Assembly (NCBI GenBank): GCA_029532415.1
Contig: JAQOTA010000058.1
Coordinates: 1,054,001 to 1,118,000, forward strand
Direction: 5' to 3'
Source of the DNA: Marasmius tenuissimus
Taxonomy: Eukaryota > Basidiomycota > Agaricomycetes > Agaricales > Marasmiaceae
DNA length: 64,000 nucleotides
The notes under the pieces are model-generated. The model did not search any database and was not told the origin of the DNA. It worked only from the letters and a program-made list of their open reading frames with translations. Below are positions 50,101 to 62,148 of this stretch, piece by piece. Every line of letters begins with the position of its first letter. Position 1 is the stretch's first letter. The translations under genes and the position numbers were made by a program.

Positions 50101-51124
50101 TTCAGCCGGTCGTTCACCTCTATACCGTCTGAGACGAGCACCATTGCTGCGGGTCTTTGTTCCTTCGCCCGAAGGAGACTGGCTATCGGACAACAGTGTG
50201 CTAGAATGTGAAGCGGAACTCAAGCGGGCGGGTATTCGCAACCTCATCCGATTTGGGGATGTTGTTTGGGATATTGCTGTAGGAGATGAAGGCAATGTGG
50301 GGCGGATGATCTGGGATGGGAAGTACCTCGTTGTGAGTAGCCTTCTCGTGAGATGACTACAGAACTCAGTCTAATTACTCCTTCGCCTTTGCCAGGACTT
50401 GGATTACACGTACTCGACTGTGGGAGACCTTCCCAAGTACATTCCAGCTCTTGCGTTCCCGCCTTCGTATTTCCATAGGGTGATTCGGACGGGTCCTTCA
50501 AGCAGCAATCCGATCGTGAGGATGGATTTGGGGCCTTGGGGTCCAGAGATTGCTGCGAATTTGCAGTTACTTCAGGACCGAGTGCGCACAGAAACGTGAG
50601 TCGAAGGATGACACATCGCACGATTTCTCACTTACTCAAGTTTGTCATATAGACCTCAAGGCTCCTACCACAACGTCGTGCGATGGGTTCACCGCTCATC
50701 TTTTGTGATACGACCTTCTCATGGGGGAGGACCTTCTCACAACGGCAAGCGAAGCGCATCTCGAACCCGCCCCACTCGTATTCCTATACCGGACTGGAAC
50801 AACCTTTTTGTTGATGCTGGCTGGTATGGAACTATCGTTGTCGAGACGGAAGGAACGAATGAGTCTCTCGCCGACCTTCAAGACCGGTGTGGACCGGGCG
50901 CGTTCCCTCCTCGGGCAGCCGGGATTGTAGCTCCAAAGACTGCGAATGGAAAGGAAAGGGAGAAAGATAGTAAACTGGTCTATAGAATTCTACGTGAAAG
51001 AAGGTGCGTCTCAAAACTCTTTCTGCGTTGTAATGGCAGCCTTACGTTCGCGTTTTCCCCACCTCCCAGTCGTCCTGGAGAAATATGGATCCGAGCTGCG
51101 AGCGCGAAAGAACGTTTGATGTAG
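47162..51124 (+). CDS. Large protein: disordered N-terminus and F-box-like central patch
   Basis: About 1,200 residues. The ATG at 47162 follows a pyrimidine-rich leader. The first ~750 residues are Ser/Pro/Thr-rich and disordered, with introns near 48013-48076 and 48124-48177. An ordered region starts near 49440 (PLRLLVVEPAVLSSLLSYLS), then FYEWCTLLCLSKGIRATLW, resembling an F-box. Further folded sequence lies in later exons: RVFVPSPEGDWLSDNSVLEC, IRFGDVVWDIAVGDEGNVGR, YTYSTVGDLPKYIPALAFPP and SYFHRVIRTGP, and a last segment ending IWIRAASAKERLM. It looks like a fungal-conserved protein. If the F-box is real it would act as an SCF adaptor. I do not recognise the C-terminal part. Function not assigned. 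Confidence 0.6.
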
Positions 51125-51395
51125 TCGTCTATCAATATGCATACACATAAGTTATTCCATTTTTTCATAGTTGCTTGAGTCTCCTGCTGTATTTCCTGGA
51201 CCGGCCTTCTGTTTCCCAGTATAAGTACATATCCGTTATTGACTCTCGTCCAAGTACTAGTAAGTAAGTAAAGTAGACAGTATCTACAATTGTGTGTACT
51301 GTGTAATACTATGACGCGATCCTGTAGGAGTCAACATCGACGACGATAATGAGCGCTTCAACATCTTCGTCCACCACCACCAACGTTATCCAGAA

Positions 51396-52447
51396 ATGGC
51401 GGGCTCCAGACAAGTCAATGATATGCTACATAACTTGAGGTTAGCTTCAGTTATGAGCCTTTTGAATGGCTTGCTCACTATTACCACTGCAGGGGGGAAC
51501 AGTTCAGACACAGCCAAAATCAACGCAGATCGCGGGCTCACTTGTCCTCGTCGACCTTCTCTCGCAACAAACAGTCCCTTCCGTTAGATCTCATTGGCTT
51601 GTCTCTCTACTCAGACTCGGAGACCACAGACTCGACTCAGGGCGTTAAGCCAGACTCCGAGTCATCTTCTAGTAAGTACTCCGGCCCAGCACCTCCAAAA
51701 AGCTGGACTGCTAAGAGGTCAACGGAAGAGAGTGTTACAGCACTCTGGCGAAGGCAGGCATTATCACTCATCTTCCGTGGATGGAGACCATTATCGGATC
51801 GTGTATTACCGTTGACTCTAATGTGCATCAGCAAAATACTATCCTACGCGACAACAGAGGAATTCGTTGACGATGTTCTCCCCTGCATACCTCCGCATCT
51901 GCGTCTGGAACTCCTCAGATACTCTGCAGTATTCGCACCGTTGTGCAATACTCGTTTGTCTGCTTTGATGGGTGCAGAAGGAGATGTCGATGGTGAAATG
52001 ATCGTAGTCGGGCCAAACGCATCACTCAACGAAGAGCATTTTCGTCACGTCTCTCCCACATCACCTATAGGACAAGATTACGACTGGGACGCAGATGATC
52101 CTTCACCGCATCCCTTGCGCCTTTTCGCTTTGGTCTCGACAAATCTAACTGTATCCACCCTACTCTCCCTTCCGCCAACGATTACACACATGGCACTCAT
52201 AAAGTTACCGGCACCGATTCCACTACATAGACTACCCTCGGCATGCCCTTTACTGGAGGTCCTCGACCTCTCTTATAACCAGTGGCTTCAGTCCCTTTCG
52301 GACGAGACAGTAAAAAGTTTGGAGCGGTTGGATTGGGGGAGGTGGAAACGCTTACGGACACTTGGGATCAGAGAATGCTCTATACAGGAAGAAACGATAG
52401 CAAAGGTCAATCGAGGGAGGTGGGATGATGTAGAAATAGTACAGTGA
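51396..52447 (+). CDS. Hypothetical leucine-rich-repeat-like protein
   Basis: Two exons: MAGSRQVNDMLHNLR (51396), an intron of about 53 bases ending GCAG near 51492, then GEQFRHSQNQRRSRAHLSSS and an unbroken frame to 52447. This gives about 335 residues. The middle is helical (LSLIFRGWRPLSDRVLPLTL, PPHLRLELLRYSAVFAPLC). The C-terminal third has leucine-rich units (TLLSLPPTITHMALIKLPA; PLLEVLDLSYNQWLQSLSD; RLRTLGIRECSI) spaced like LRRs of F-box/LRR proteins. No F-box was found. It is co-oriented 270 bases after the F-box-like gene, but no operon is implied. Function unknown. Confidence 0.6.
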
Positions 52448-52656
52448 ACGATGTCGTAGAATTTTACAGGGAGATAATCAATGGTCCTTGAGATCCTCGA
52501 ACGAAGGGCGCCGCGGTCGTGGATGGGTATTGCTCGGGTGATAGGGATAATTGGTGAAATGGCAACCAATAGGGTAATAAGTTAGGCATCTAGGAATGAT
52601 GGTATATCCAAGGTGGGGCATACCTGTACGGACTCGTGAGCAGGTGGACTAAGGAA

Positions 52657-53753
52657 TCAAAGGGGGTCGCGTACCGGTAGCTTTTCGCTTTTTCCTGGAC
52701 TTGGTACGGGAAGTCGGACGTATCCAGGAGGGAACGGTGGTCCTCCGGGTTTCAACGGGGCCTGTAGATCATTCAAGAGCCCCCACGTAGTACAGGTCCT
52801 TCGTAACAATAATTCGAGTCGCGAGACAACCGTTTGATCCAGATGACCTGGTCTACTATCAGTGTAATGAACGTGGATGAGTGCATACGAAAGCTCACGA
52901 AGGATGGCACTGTCAATTTGATCTGCCAATGCTTCTCTATGTTCTTGTGCGAGATAGCTGGCGATGGGACTCGTCTCTGGCACGGGATACGCAATGAGGC
53001 CGACAACATTTTGGAGCTCTTTCATGTATCTCTCGTTCTCCTCCTTGGACGACAGCATATTGGCGAGCGCGTACAATTTCTGGGCGCTCTTCAGCAATGC
53101 GGTTTGCTTGTCAATGGTCTCTGGACTGTCGCTCGAGCTCGTGGACCTATCCATGCCATTGACTGTGGATGCTGATTTGTTCTTCTCAGACGTGGGTTTA
53201 GGAGGGTATTCGAGAGGAACGGTCCGGCATGCTTCTACGAAAGCCTGTATTCGGACGTTCAGTAGCAGATGTGCGGGATGTGTAGATTTAGAAGGGGCGT
53301 ATTCTATCGCTGCTGTTGACGGTGACCCCGTCCCGAGTCGCCCATCCACCTCTGCACCCGCTTGCATCGACAATACCGGAGGAAATTGCTTGTTGATGAT
53401 GCTGACGGCTTCATTTATTCTTCCGCAGCGTATTTCATGGCGTATTTCTAGCGATTATCACAGTGAGATCAGTCACAAAGCAAACGCAAGGGACTCACCA
53501 TTGCGTAACTGAGCTCGTCTCACCGTGTCCTCTGAAATGTCAGGCTGGGTGTTCGTATCCATAACCTCGTCTCCATCGACATCGATGTGGTGAACGGCAC
53601 TATCAGAGAGGAATGTCTGCGCTGAACGGATGTAACCGCTGTGGGTCAAGTAGTCTAAAACTAGGCTGCGCTAGAAACGGAGCCAGGATTGCATCAAAGA
53701 TCACGGTGACCCGGCAAGTAGGTACGTACCAATTCGTCCGGCGTTGTGTGCAT
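52657..53753 (-). CDS. LisH-CTLH-CRA protein, RanBPM/GID-complex type, lacking SPRY
   Basis: The start is at 53753 (MHTTPDEL), with a phase-0 intron into RSLVLDYLTHSGYIRSAQTF, a LisH motif. The CTLH follows (EIRHEIRCGRINEAVSIINK; LLLNVRIQAFVEACRT), then a CRA half (LLKSAQKLYALANMLSSKE; NVVGLIAYPVPETSPIASYL; LADQIDSAILRELSY), ending at 52657. These match the C-terminal half of RanBP9/10 and yeast Gid1, scaffold subunits of the GID/CTLH ubiquitin ligase. The SPRY domain that precedes LisH in those proteins is absent, and only 258 bases separate this start from the neighbouring gene's end. Length is about 320 residues. Gid8 (also SPRY-less) is the alternative, but the CRA looks more RanBPM-like. 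Confidence 0.72.
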
Positions 53754-54010
53754 ACTGAGATGCAAATATGAGCGTGGGTGAGGGCCTGAAAGGACAGAAC
53801 TGACTAAAAGTGTCAGATGAGGGGGATGTAGTGCTTGTCGATGAACAGAGGAGAGCGGCTGTACCACTCTGTGCCGCAATAACGCCACCGTCACTCAAAT
53901 TTCCTCGGTTCCCCGGCGCGATATTATGGTATGTGAAATATTCATCTACATATTCAAAACAGGGCGACAAATTATACTGTACGACTAGATGCTACTGCAG
54001 CAAGGTATCA

Positions 54011-55892
54011 CTAAAGGTTACGTTGAGTCCGGTCGCGCGAGTGCACTGGAGATTCGTTGGTAGTCGTAACACTGGAATTATATGGAGGATACTCCTGTGT
54101 ATCGTCCGCCAAGAGACCACTCTCTTCCTCCTGGCCAGCCCTGCTATGGCGTCGGCCCCGACGGATACTCGCTTTTGGTCGTTTTCGATAGATAATAACC
54201 TGTGTAACGATGGTGACATCGAATATAAACGTTCCCGCACTTCCTAGAAGATATCTGGGTCGAGGAATCAGAGTGCTGAAATATGGAAGTCAGGAGGTAG
54301 GGATGGGACTAACGGTATACTTTCAGTGATAAACTCTTGAGCGGGTAGCCCACCCTGGTGTGCCCTCGGATTTGTCAAGATAGAGGACACATAGAAGAAG
54401 TTCCCAAGAAACGCGAAGATAAAGAGATATACCGACAATCCCTACAAAGCGTGGGTGTATGAGTATCACGTTTGAGCAGCAGTTGTCAAAAGAAGCTAAC
54501 CTCAACTGATTTTCGCGAAAACTGTCATGACGTGAGTAACAGGACGGGTATGATAGACGATGACTACTCACATTTTTCCATATCTGTGGCAACCGTGAGG
54601 TGAGGTATAGTGTGGTACAGAGCCATGCAAATAGTCGTCCAATGACACGTTCATTAGAGGTTTCGGAACTGGATTCCAGACTGCCGTTCTCGGGGGATTC
54701 TACTACTACGTGTGAGGCGCCAGCGTCTTCATGCGATGATAACTGATAAGGATTGGATTGGTCAAAGTCTATGTCGTTTGGCGGGTGGAGATGAACCGAC
54801 GAGACCGGGAGAGGTGATAGGTCGCTCCTTGGTATGACTCGCGGGACGACTACCGAGCCCGCGTTGGTCCTCGCTCCGACGAGCTGGCCAACACTGAAAA
54901 GAGCGAAAACGCTGAGGAACGCAAGCCCGGCGCCTTGCCTGCTCGCGAGTGAATTATGTCGAACAGTGGGAGTGGAACTTGAGAGTTCTTCTTGCTCGCC
55001 TGCCGTATTATCACTGCCATGCAATGTTGCCTGCCGTTGTGAATAACGACCCACGCTGCCACCTCTTCCCGCGTGACGCTCTACACTCCAAGAAACGCGT
55101 TTCCGGCCGATATTGCGACCTCCTTCCGAGTGAAAGCTATCGGCCAGTGTGTTTATGAGATTGTGATCCATCTCCTCATCTTCGTCCATCTCCCGCGACA
55201 ACAAGCTGGCTGAGCTACCGATTCCTCTGTGACCGTGATGAACTAGACTTCCATGGCGTTGGTGTTCGCGGACCTGGTCTTGCTGGGCTGCCAATGCTGC
55301 TGCAGCCGCGACGTTGGAAGCGACGGCTGATAATGTACGATATCGAGGTCGTGATCCTTGACCGGTAAGAGACATTCGGCGTGTTGTACTTGTCCCAGAG
55401 CGCGACTTCACATGGGTTGGCGGCGGCGGTATCCACCATTGGTAGTAGAGATATTGTCCGAGGAGAGTTAGATCCACGAACACGAAGTATGTTGCCAACC
55501 ACGTCTTCGTTGCGAGAAAACTCCGAGTCAGAATGTGAGCTACGTGAAGTCGACGGAACATGACACACTTGAAATGGCAGCTGATGAGTGAGAACACAGC
55601 CGATGAGGTTAGAGAGATCCCCTGGGACACAGTACTCATTAACAAGGCACGACGAGCAGATGAAGATATAAAACCAACCGAGAAACCAATTAGCAAGAAA
55701 AGGCAGCGAAAGTCCCTCACAAGACGATCGTTGATAATTCTCAATAACCTGACTGGGAGGGTGTTCTCCTCGTGTGAGTGCAAAAATGGCGCAATACTAA
55801 ACTGACGGAACAGCTCACGGAAATTGAGCTCCAAGCCAGGCAGCTATTGATGTGTATCCCAGTACATCGCTCGTCAGCCCCAGGTCTAGCAT
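54011..55892 (-). CDS. Vacuolar PQ-loop repeat transporter (Ypq/SLC66 type)
   Basis: Seven-helix transporter of the family exporting basic amino acids from vacuoles or lysosomes. The start is at 55892 (MLDLGLTSDVLGYTSIAAWL). The first PQ loop is rebuilt across an intron as AQFPQVIENYQRSSCEGLSL, followed by PFLANWFLGDLSNLIGCVLT and TWLATYFVFVDLTLLGQYLY. A long polar loop of about 250 residues (54740-55420) follows. The second PQ loop is LYLTSRLPQIWKN, then FREKSVEGLSISLFIFAFLG and NFFYVSSIL. The last helix is GSAGTFIFDVTIVTQVIIY, and a polar tail ends RDRTQRNL at 54011. The frame running from 55834 through intron sequence is not the protein. Very close to yeast Ypq and human PQLC2 in motif layout. 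Confidence 0.87.
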
Positions 55893-56232
55893 GGTCCAAA
55901 TGTGAGGCAAGAGATGGTGGTTCAGGTGGAAGTGCAGTACGGTGTAACGGACCTTGTTATCTCGGCCAAATTAGGCAGCCTCGGACCGGCCGGCATTCCA
56001 TTGCCTACAGTGGTCGAACCAAGCGTATTTTCTACGACTTAACTCAAAGATTCCTATCTGAGGGGAGATAGAGCTTTTCGTCCCCGAAAGAGGGCCACGG
56101 AGAAGAACAAGCGGCCCAAAATTAGCTTTTATATTTGCCGTTGACTGGCAGGTTGGGGCAACCTGGAGCTGGTACTCGTTATATCCGCCGATCTCACGGT
56201 CACCACTCTCATTCAATCCCCCATCTGCCTCA
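55893..56232. promoter_or_regulatory. Divergent promoter region
   Basis: 340 bases between the starts of the PQ-loop gene and the LIN1-like gene. No unmistakable site recognised. Confidence 0.5.
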
Positions 56233-57434
56233 ATGAAACGCGCCGCGAACGCTTCCAATGGAGAGCCTTCGTCGTCCAGAAAACCGCCGAAAAAGACACG
56301 AATTCTCGATCCATCTGAAGATCCAGTGAACTTTGCAGAACAGGTTGACGAGGCTCTTGAGGACCCCACCACAAATCGCAGAAACCGAGTAAAGAACGAA
56401 GGCTACGACTCTGATTCCAGTGACGACGGAGAGGGTGTTGTCTTCAGCAGGAAAAAGGATGCAGACAAAGAGGAAGACGATGAGGACATGTTTGCCGTAG
56501 GTGACAAAGAGGACGCCGGGGAATCGGCTGGGAAGAAGAAGGAGAAAAAGTTTATGAGGTTGGGGGACATTGAGGGCCAGGAATTTAAAAACTCCGACTC
56601 GGAAGGAAGTCTCTCGGATGAAGAAGACGAACCAGAGGATGAAGATGATGCTGAACGGCGAAAAAAGGCAGGAATGGGCTACGAAATGTCCTCATTCAAT
56701 ATGCGCGAAGAGATGGAGGAGGGAAAGTTCACAGAGGAGGGAGACTACGTCCGGTCATTCGATCCTCATGCTGTACACGACCGCTGGATGGAAGGACTGG
56801 ACGACAAGGAAATTCGACAGGCACGGAAGCGAAAGAAGCAACAAGAACGAGTAGAGAAAGAAAAGGCATTGGCTGAGGAACAGGAACGGGAGAGCAGCGG
56901 CGGAAAGCCAGCCATGGAGAAAGAACTGTTATCTTACCTCAAGAAAGGAGAAAGCGTTCTGGAGGCTCTCCAACGGCTGGGTGTGGAGGCGAAACGGAAC
57001 AGGAAAACTCGATCGTGAGCACCAGTTGTCCATGAACCCATTCAAGCACTCATTATGTCTGCAGGAAGGACGAGAAGGCCACTACAGACAGTAAAGATGC
57101 TAAGGAACCCATCGAGCGTGTCACCCACCTGGCCTCGACAATCATGGACATGGGAAACGTGGATGTCTACTCCACAACCTATGAAGAGCTGGTACGCTCT
57201 GTTCGATCATCAGGCATTGTCGATGGCTCCTGGGTACCTCCATCAGCCGATAAACAGTACGAATACAAGTGGGACGCCCCAGGAGCTGGGCAATCGACAG
57301 ACAAATTTGGACCATTCAGCGAGGAAGAGATGCGTGTCTGGTTCAAAGCATCGTATTTTGGAGTGGCCGGGGAGAAGGTCAAGGTACGACAGGTGGGAGG
57401 GGAATGGGGAGACTGGACTGATATCTTACCCTAA
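56233..57434 (+). CDS. LIN1: GYF-domain U5 snRNP protein (LIN1 / CD2BP2 homologue)
   Basis: Spliceosome assembly factor that binds Prp6/Dib1-type U5 partners. ATG at 56233 (MKRAANASNGEPSSSRKPPK). The N-terminal 260 residues are highly charged and acidic, with RILDPSEDPVNFAEQVDEAL, GYDSDSSDDGEG, YEMSSFNMREEMEEGKFTEE and VRSFDPHAVHDRWMEGLDD, blocks typical of this family. One intron (about 57016-57063) leads to the C-terminal GYF domain: YEYKWDA, then FGPFSEEEMRVWFKASYFG and VRQVGGEWGDWTDI. The canonical GP[YF]xxxxMxxW and W-x-Y-K residues are present; the name-giving GYF reads SYF. It ends at 57434 (TAA). Confidence 0.9.
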
Positions 57435-57611
57435 TGCTCACGCGCGTTCTGGCTGGAGACTTTCTTGTGTAGTATACCAAATATCATTATAACCCTGTAT
57501 TTCTAAGTCCCATTGAATCTACATGATACACTGGATAGTAATGTAAAAATACACTGGAAAACACCGATACGACATCACTGTGCGACGCGTGAAATAACGT
57601 ACATGTGAGAA

Positions 57612-60600
57612 TTAGTGGCTGATGTACTGGAACACGAAGGAGACTTCAGGAAGTCCGACTTCTGCTCGAAGGAGATCGTCATGATTGTTCTTCAATTCGC
57701 CATTAGTGAAATGATTCCATCTGCACGACTTCAGGTCAACGACATTAGACACAAGAAACCGAGCGTGGGACATACGTGCTAGCATCACCATAGAGTAGAG
57801 CAGGCGCTTTGATGATCTGTTTACCATCTCGACAACGCTTGCATTTGAAAGTTTCATGAGTTTCGCATAGCGTTTTCTCGTTAAACAAGAATAGTTGTCG
57901 GAGAGCGTCGATGGAGAAATGTCTCTCGGTATCCTCCTTCTCATCGACAACGCATGAGGAGAGAGCTTGCTTGTTCGCCTGGCGCTGAAATATCTTTTCC
58001 TCGATAGTACCGGTCGAAATGAAACGATACACGAAACCTTTCAGAGATGACAAAAGCTGGTTAGTGCATCGGAGTTAGGTATCGGTTGAATGGCGCACAT
58101 TCTTTCTTTTGACCGTCACGCCAAACTCGTGCAAGGGCTTGTTGATCAGCAGCAGGATTCCAATCTGACGGGCTGAAAGTTAAAATCTTGGTCAAGCACA
58201 GATAGGAGAACATACCGGGGTCAAAGAGGATAAGGCGGTTGGCGCCAATAAGATTGATACCGCAGCCTCCAGCCTTGCTACTCAACAGGAAGACGAACTC
58301 CTTCCCTTCCGGATTGTTGAATTGATCGACGAGCTTCTGCCTCTTCGTGATGGACATCGTTCCGTCTAACCTGAAGTACCCATACCTGACGAAGAAGTTA
58401 AACCGACTATTGATGTATCGCGAACTAACAGGAACCTACTTCTTGCTTCGACAAAGCTTCTCGAACAAGTCAAGGGTCTGTGTATAGTTGCTGATCAAGA
58501 CGATTTTGTCGTTTGTTTGTGTCTTGAGGTGATGTAGAAATCTTTTCGTGTACAATTAGCCTCTTTCCAAGGGTTACCGCCTCGGGGCATACCTTTCAAG
58601 GACCATGAACTTCCCACCCCAATCACACCGGACGGCCTGGGTGGCACCCCGTCCCCCGCTTCGACCCGAGTTACTTGCTCCTGCCCCCTGGAATCCCTCT
58701 GGAATGAGATGGTCCGAGCCTCTCAGGTCATCGGGGAGATTTAGCAGTTCAGGATGGTTACAAAGCTTCTTGAGGATGTTGATGGCCTTCAGTGGCTGCG
58801 ATTCGGTTCCACGGAGTAATGCCTTGATCTCCGGAGAAGAAATAAATAGACGGTACAGTGACAACTGGAAGTCGGATAGACCACAGAAGACGACCTGCTC
58901 GTACTTGACCGGAACTATCGTCGAGAATTGAGATGCAGGCTAAAAATCGCGGAACGGCATACTCACGATACTTGGAAAGCAGGTCGTTCGTCCTTCGAAT
59001 GATGAATTTCGTGACCAGACCTCCGAGCTCCTTCAGTTTCTTCTCACTTTCGGCCTTGACATGATCACTGGCAGATGCATCTCTCCCACGTATGATGGAG
59101 TTTTCAAAGTTTTTACGGAAGTCATTCTTTGAACCCAAGAAATTAGGGTTTGCAAAGTTGAGAAGCGAGAAATATTCTGAAAGGTCATTCTAACGTGCAT
59201 TGAGTTGAGCCATGTATCATCGCGAGGGAAAGGGTGCACACACCTGGATGGGAGTGCCGGTTAAGATAACACGTCTCTTCACGTTCAGACCATTTAAAGC
59301 CTGAAAGGTAAGTGATTCTTCGAGAAGTCAGCCCATGGAGAACAAGCCTGGCGCGCGTGGTGCCTACCGGAGTTCTTCAAGCGATGACCCTCGTCGCAAA
59401 GGAGCAGGCCAATGGTACAGTTCGCCAGGTACTCGGAGAGTGTTCGAAGAGTTTCATATGAGACGATCATAACTAGAAAGCGGGAATAAGTGTGACTGCA
59501 ATCTTCATCAAGCTCAGAAAAGCGCACCGGGCTGGGTTACGTTCCTTCCGCAAGCTGCGACCCATTGTATTACTCTCGCAATGAGTTCCGCCTTTCCACC
59601 TTTCCCGTCGACGGCGAGAGCATTGATAGCGTCTTTGCCCAGCCATTTCACTGCGACGAGAATATCAGATATCCAAGTCATTCGGATCGGTATGGGAGAA
59701 ACCTACCCAACTCATTCGCCCAATTCTTGACCAAACTCGACGGGCATGCGATAATGCACTTCTCGATGGAGGGTTTGCCCGCGCGAGGCGATTGCTTGAT
59801 GAGTGTCCACAACAATGCTATGCACTGAAGTGTTTTCCCGAGACCCATTTCATCTGCCATTATGCACCCATACTGATTGTCCACAAGCATCCCAGTCGTG
59901 CATTTAAACAAGAACTGTTGTGCGATGAGTATGAGGACGCATTATTTTGTCAACTTATCTCACCTTGACGCCCTCAACCTGATGTGGTCGTAGCACTTTT
60001 GTAAGACGCGGGTCTATAACCACAGGGACCTTCTCCACCTTCTCCTTCTTCCCTTTGTCCTCGCCTAGCAGAGCCTTTAAGCTCTTATGAGGATTAAACA
60101 TGCCGGCCGTCTTCTCCAACGCCTCCTTCTCTGCTCTTGCTTTTGCCTCTTCTTTCTCTCTTTCTCTCTTCTCTTCATCTGTCTCTCGATCATCAATAGT
60201 AGGGTCGTACAAAACGATTGCGTGGTCTGCCATTGGGTCGTGCAGCGGTCGTGGAATGAGTTTGGTGGGAGGTCGAATTCCGAGAGATATGTTGGTGGGA
60301 ACAAGGGCAACGCATTCACCGTCCTTGTTTGTCATGGATGGCATGGAGAACCTCCGTACTTGCTCGAATGGTTTTGGCTTGTACACTGGGTAATGCTTCA
60401 CAGCCGCCAGCAACTCTTCTTCGTTGAGAAAGCTCCCATCTCTATCATCCTTCTTCTTTTTCTTCTTTCCACCACTATCAGAGTCGGAGTCGGAGTCTTG
60501 CCCTTGCTGGCCCTTGTAGGAAACGCGTTTCCGTTTTCGAGCCGGTTGTACACGTTCGACAGCGGTACTAAAACTGGGTGGTTTGAACGGCTTGTTGATA

Positions 60601-60801
60601 CGCGTGCTTTCCTGTAGGCGGTCAACTACTCTTCCATCTGTAGTCGTTGGTGCGCGCCTAAGCATTCTGCGGATGAACGTGAGGGGGGGAACTGAGGGGC
60701 CTGGCTGCTGGTCGTGGAGGGTTGTGGTGGAGTCAAGACGAGGTCCGTGTCACTGTGGGTCGCGCTGCCGCAATCGAGGCACGTGGTCGTGATGTACTCA
60801 T
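57612..60801 (-). CDS. RAD54: RAD54-type SNF2 DNA translocase
   Basis: Homologous-recombination motor working with Rad51. The main start is [12 protein letters not shown] at 60665. An upstream exon from 60801 ([15 protein letters not shown]) is possible through a 73-base intron with a weak donor. After an N-terminal basic region come the helicase motifs: Q-region RPHQVEGVK, motif [12 protein letters not shown] (near 59850), Ia [20 protein letters not shown] (59380), [22 protein letters not shown] (59240), then [52 protein letters not shown] and [20 protein letters not shown]. The C-terminal segment with CKRC and [16 protein letters not shown] is specific to RAD54 and not to other SNF2 members. 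Ten or more introns are present. It diverges from the peptidyl-tRNA hydrolase gene. Confidence 0.95.
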
Positions 60802-60961
60802 TTGCCGGCCATAAGCGGCAGGCACAGGTTCTACGCGCTGGCCTCTGCTGGCCTTCGGGCTTTCATCTTACTTCCTACCACAATTGTCGGCTGTACTGAT
60901 GTCCAATCACAACCGCTACACTTAGTATATCTCGACAGAACTGAAAAGAGCTACTCTCAAG

Positions 60962-61643
60962 ATGAACTCAGTGCCAGCTCTTCTAGTCGTTGGACTTGGT
61001 AATCTTCCATTGCCAACGACCCGTCACAGGTCAGCATTCAAATATACCTTGGTGGTTTTGCTCTCGGGCCATTTAGACGAGTCTTCCAGTTTAGGTCAGC
61101 TAGTAGTTGACTCGCTAGCTACACATCTTGGGATAAGGATGACATCGGATCGGACGGGAATTATTGGAAGTGACACCGTTTCTCTCAGTGGAATGCCCAC
61201 ACGTCTGACACTGTTTAAATCAAGTGCGCCCCTTCGTTTTATCACTCTAGCTCTCTCCTCATAACGCAAAGTTAGAGCAAGCCATGAACATATCAGGTCC
61301 CTCTATCGCTGAGGCGCTTCGAACTTCTGTCAAACACCCGAACGCCCTCATTGTTCTTCACGACTCTATGTCCCACCGCTCAGAAATCCTTTCAGCCCGA
61401 CTGGGAGGCTCTGCTAATGGACACAATGGCGTAAAAAGCATAATTAGTGCTCTAGGGGGGAAACAAGATTTCTACCGTTTTCGTCTCGGTATAGGTGAAC
61501 GTGGAAATACGAATGCTGCAACCTACGTTCTCGGCAAGCTATCCTCACATGAACGGCAATTTTGGCAGGACGAAGGTCTCGACGATGTCCTTAAAGAGAT
61601 CGCGAAGGTTGCAGCTAAGGTTCCTGGTGGAACGAATGGATAA
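60962..61643 (+). CDS. PTH1: Peptidyl-tRNA hydrolase, PTH1 type
   Basis: This releases tRNA from prematurely dropped peptidyl-tRNA, normally in mitochondria. ATG at 60962 gives MNSVPALLVVGLGN, then TTRHS, which is completed across an intron (about 61029-61092) into LGQLVVDSLATHLGIR. That restores the N-terminal GLGN...TRH element, whose His is catalytic. A second intron (61225 to about 61272) precedes KLEQAMNISGPSIAEALRTS. IVLHDSM holds the conserved Asp, and LGGSANGHNGVKSIISALGG the conserved substrate loop; RFRLGIGERG follows. It ends at 61643. No long mitochondrial presequence is obvious, but the hydrophobic start could be a short one. Start codons are about 160 bases from RAD54. Confidence 0.92.
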
Positions 61644-62148
61644 ACGCAACATCCTTGCACCTTCTCGTCGCTAAACCGACACATTCCTAAGCTCTCGCAA
61701 CGCGCATGGAAGGCAAGCACGATATGTCGGCCTTACAGCTTACGGAACGGAATCCGGCCAGATGATTTTTGGAACTCTACAAGTATCATATACTGGAATT
61801 ATGTAGCTATGGGAATCGTGTTGTAGTCGGGAGCCTAGGATATAAAGTAGTGATCGTCGTAACGTGCTGCCAAAGAGGACCAGCCCTGCGCTCAGGACGG
61901 AGAAAGGACTGGAACTGAAGTAAGTCGTGAGCATAACAACTGCTACACCACCGAATTGCACATCTCTTTATGTCGCGAGTAAACCCTTCATCAGCCTTTT
62001 CAAGCAATCCTTATTCTGGTCGATACGCGTGTCATCGAAATTCTTGGTGAGTTTCTCCGACACCCTCGGCAGAATTATAATGACAATGCACTGTTATCCG
62101 CACCAACGTTCTTACAATGTTACCAACTCGTTACACAAGGACCGGTAC
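61644..62148. other. Convergent intergenic region, no gene seen
   Basis: About 500 bases between the ends of the PTH1 and metallopeptidase genes. It has no supported frame or RNA and probably holds 3' UTRs. Confidence 0.6.

Noticed and set aside
53810..54247. 145-codon plus frame opposite the PQ-loop gene end.
   Set aside because: It overlaps the last exon of the PQ-loop gene, which has clear family motifs on the minus strand.
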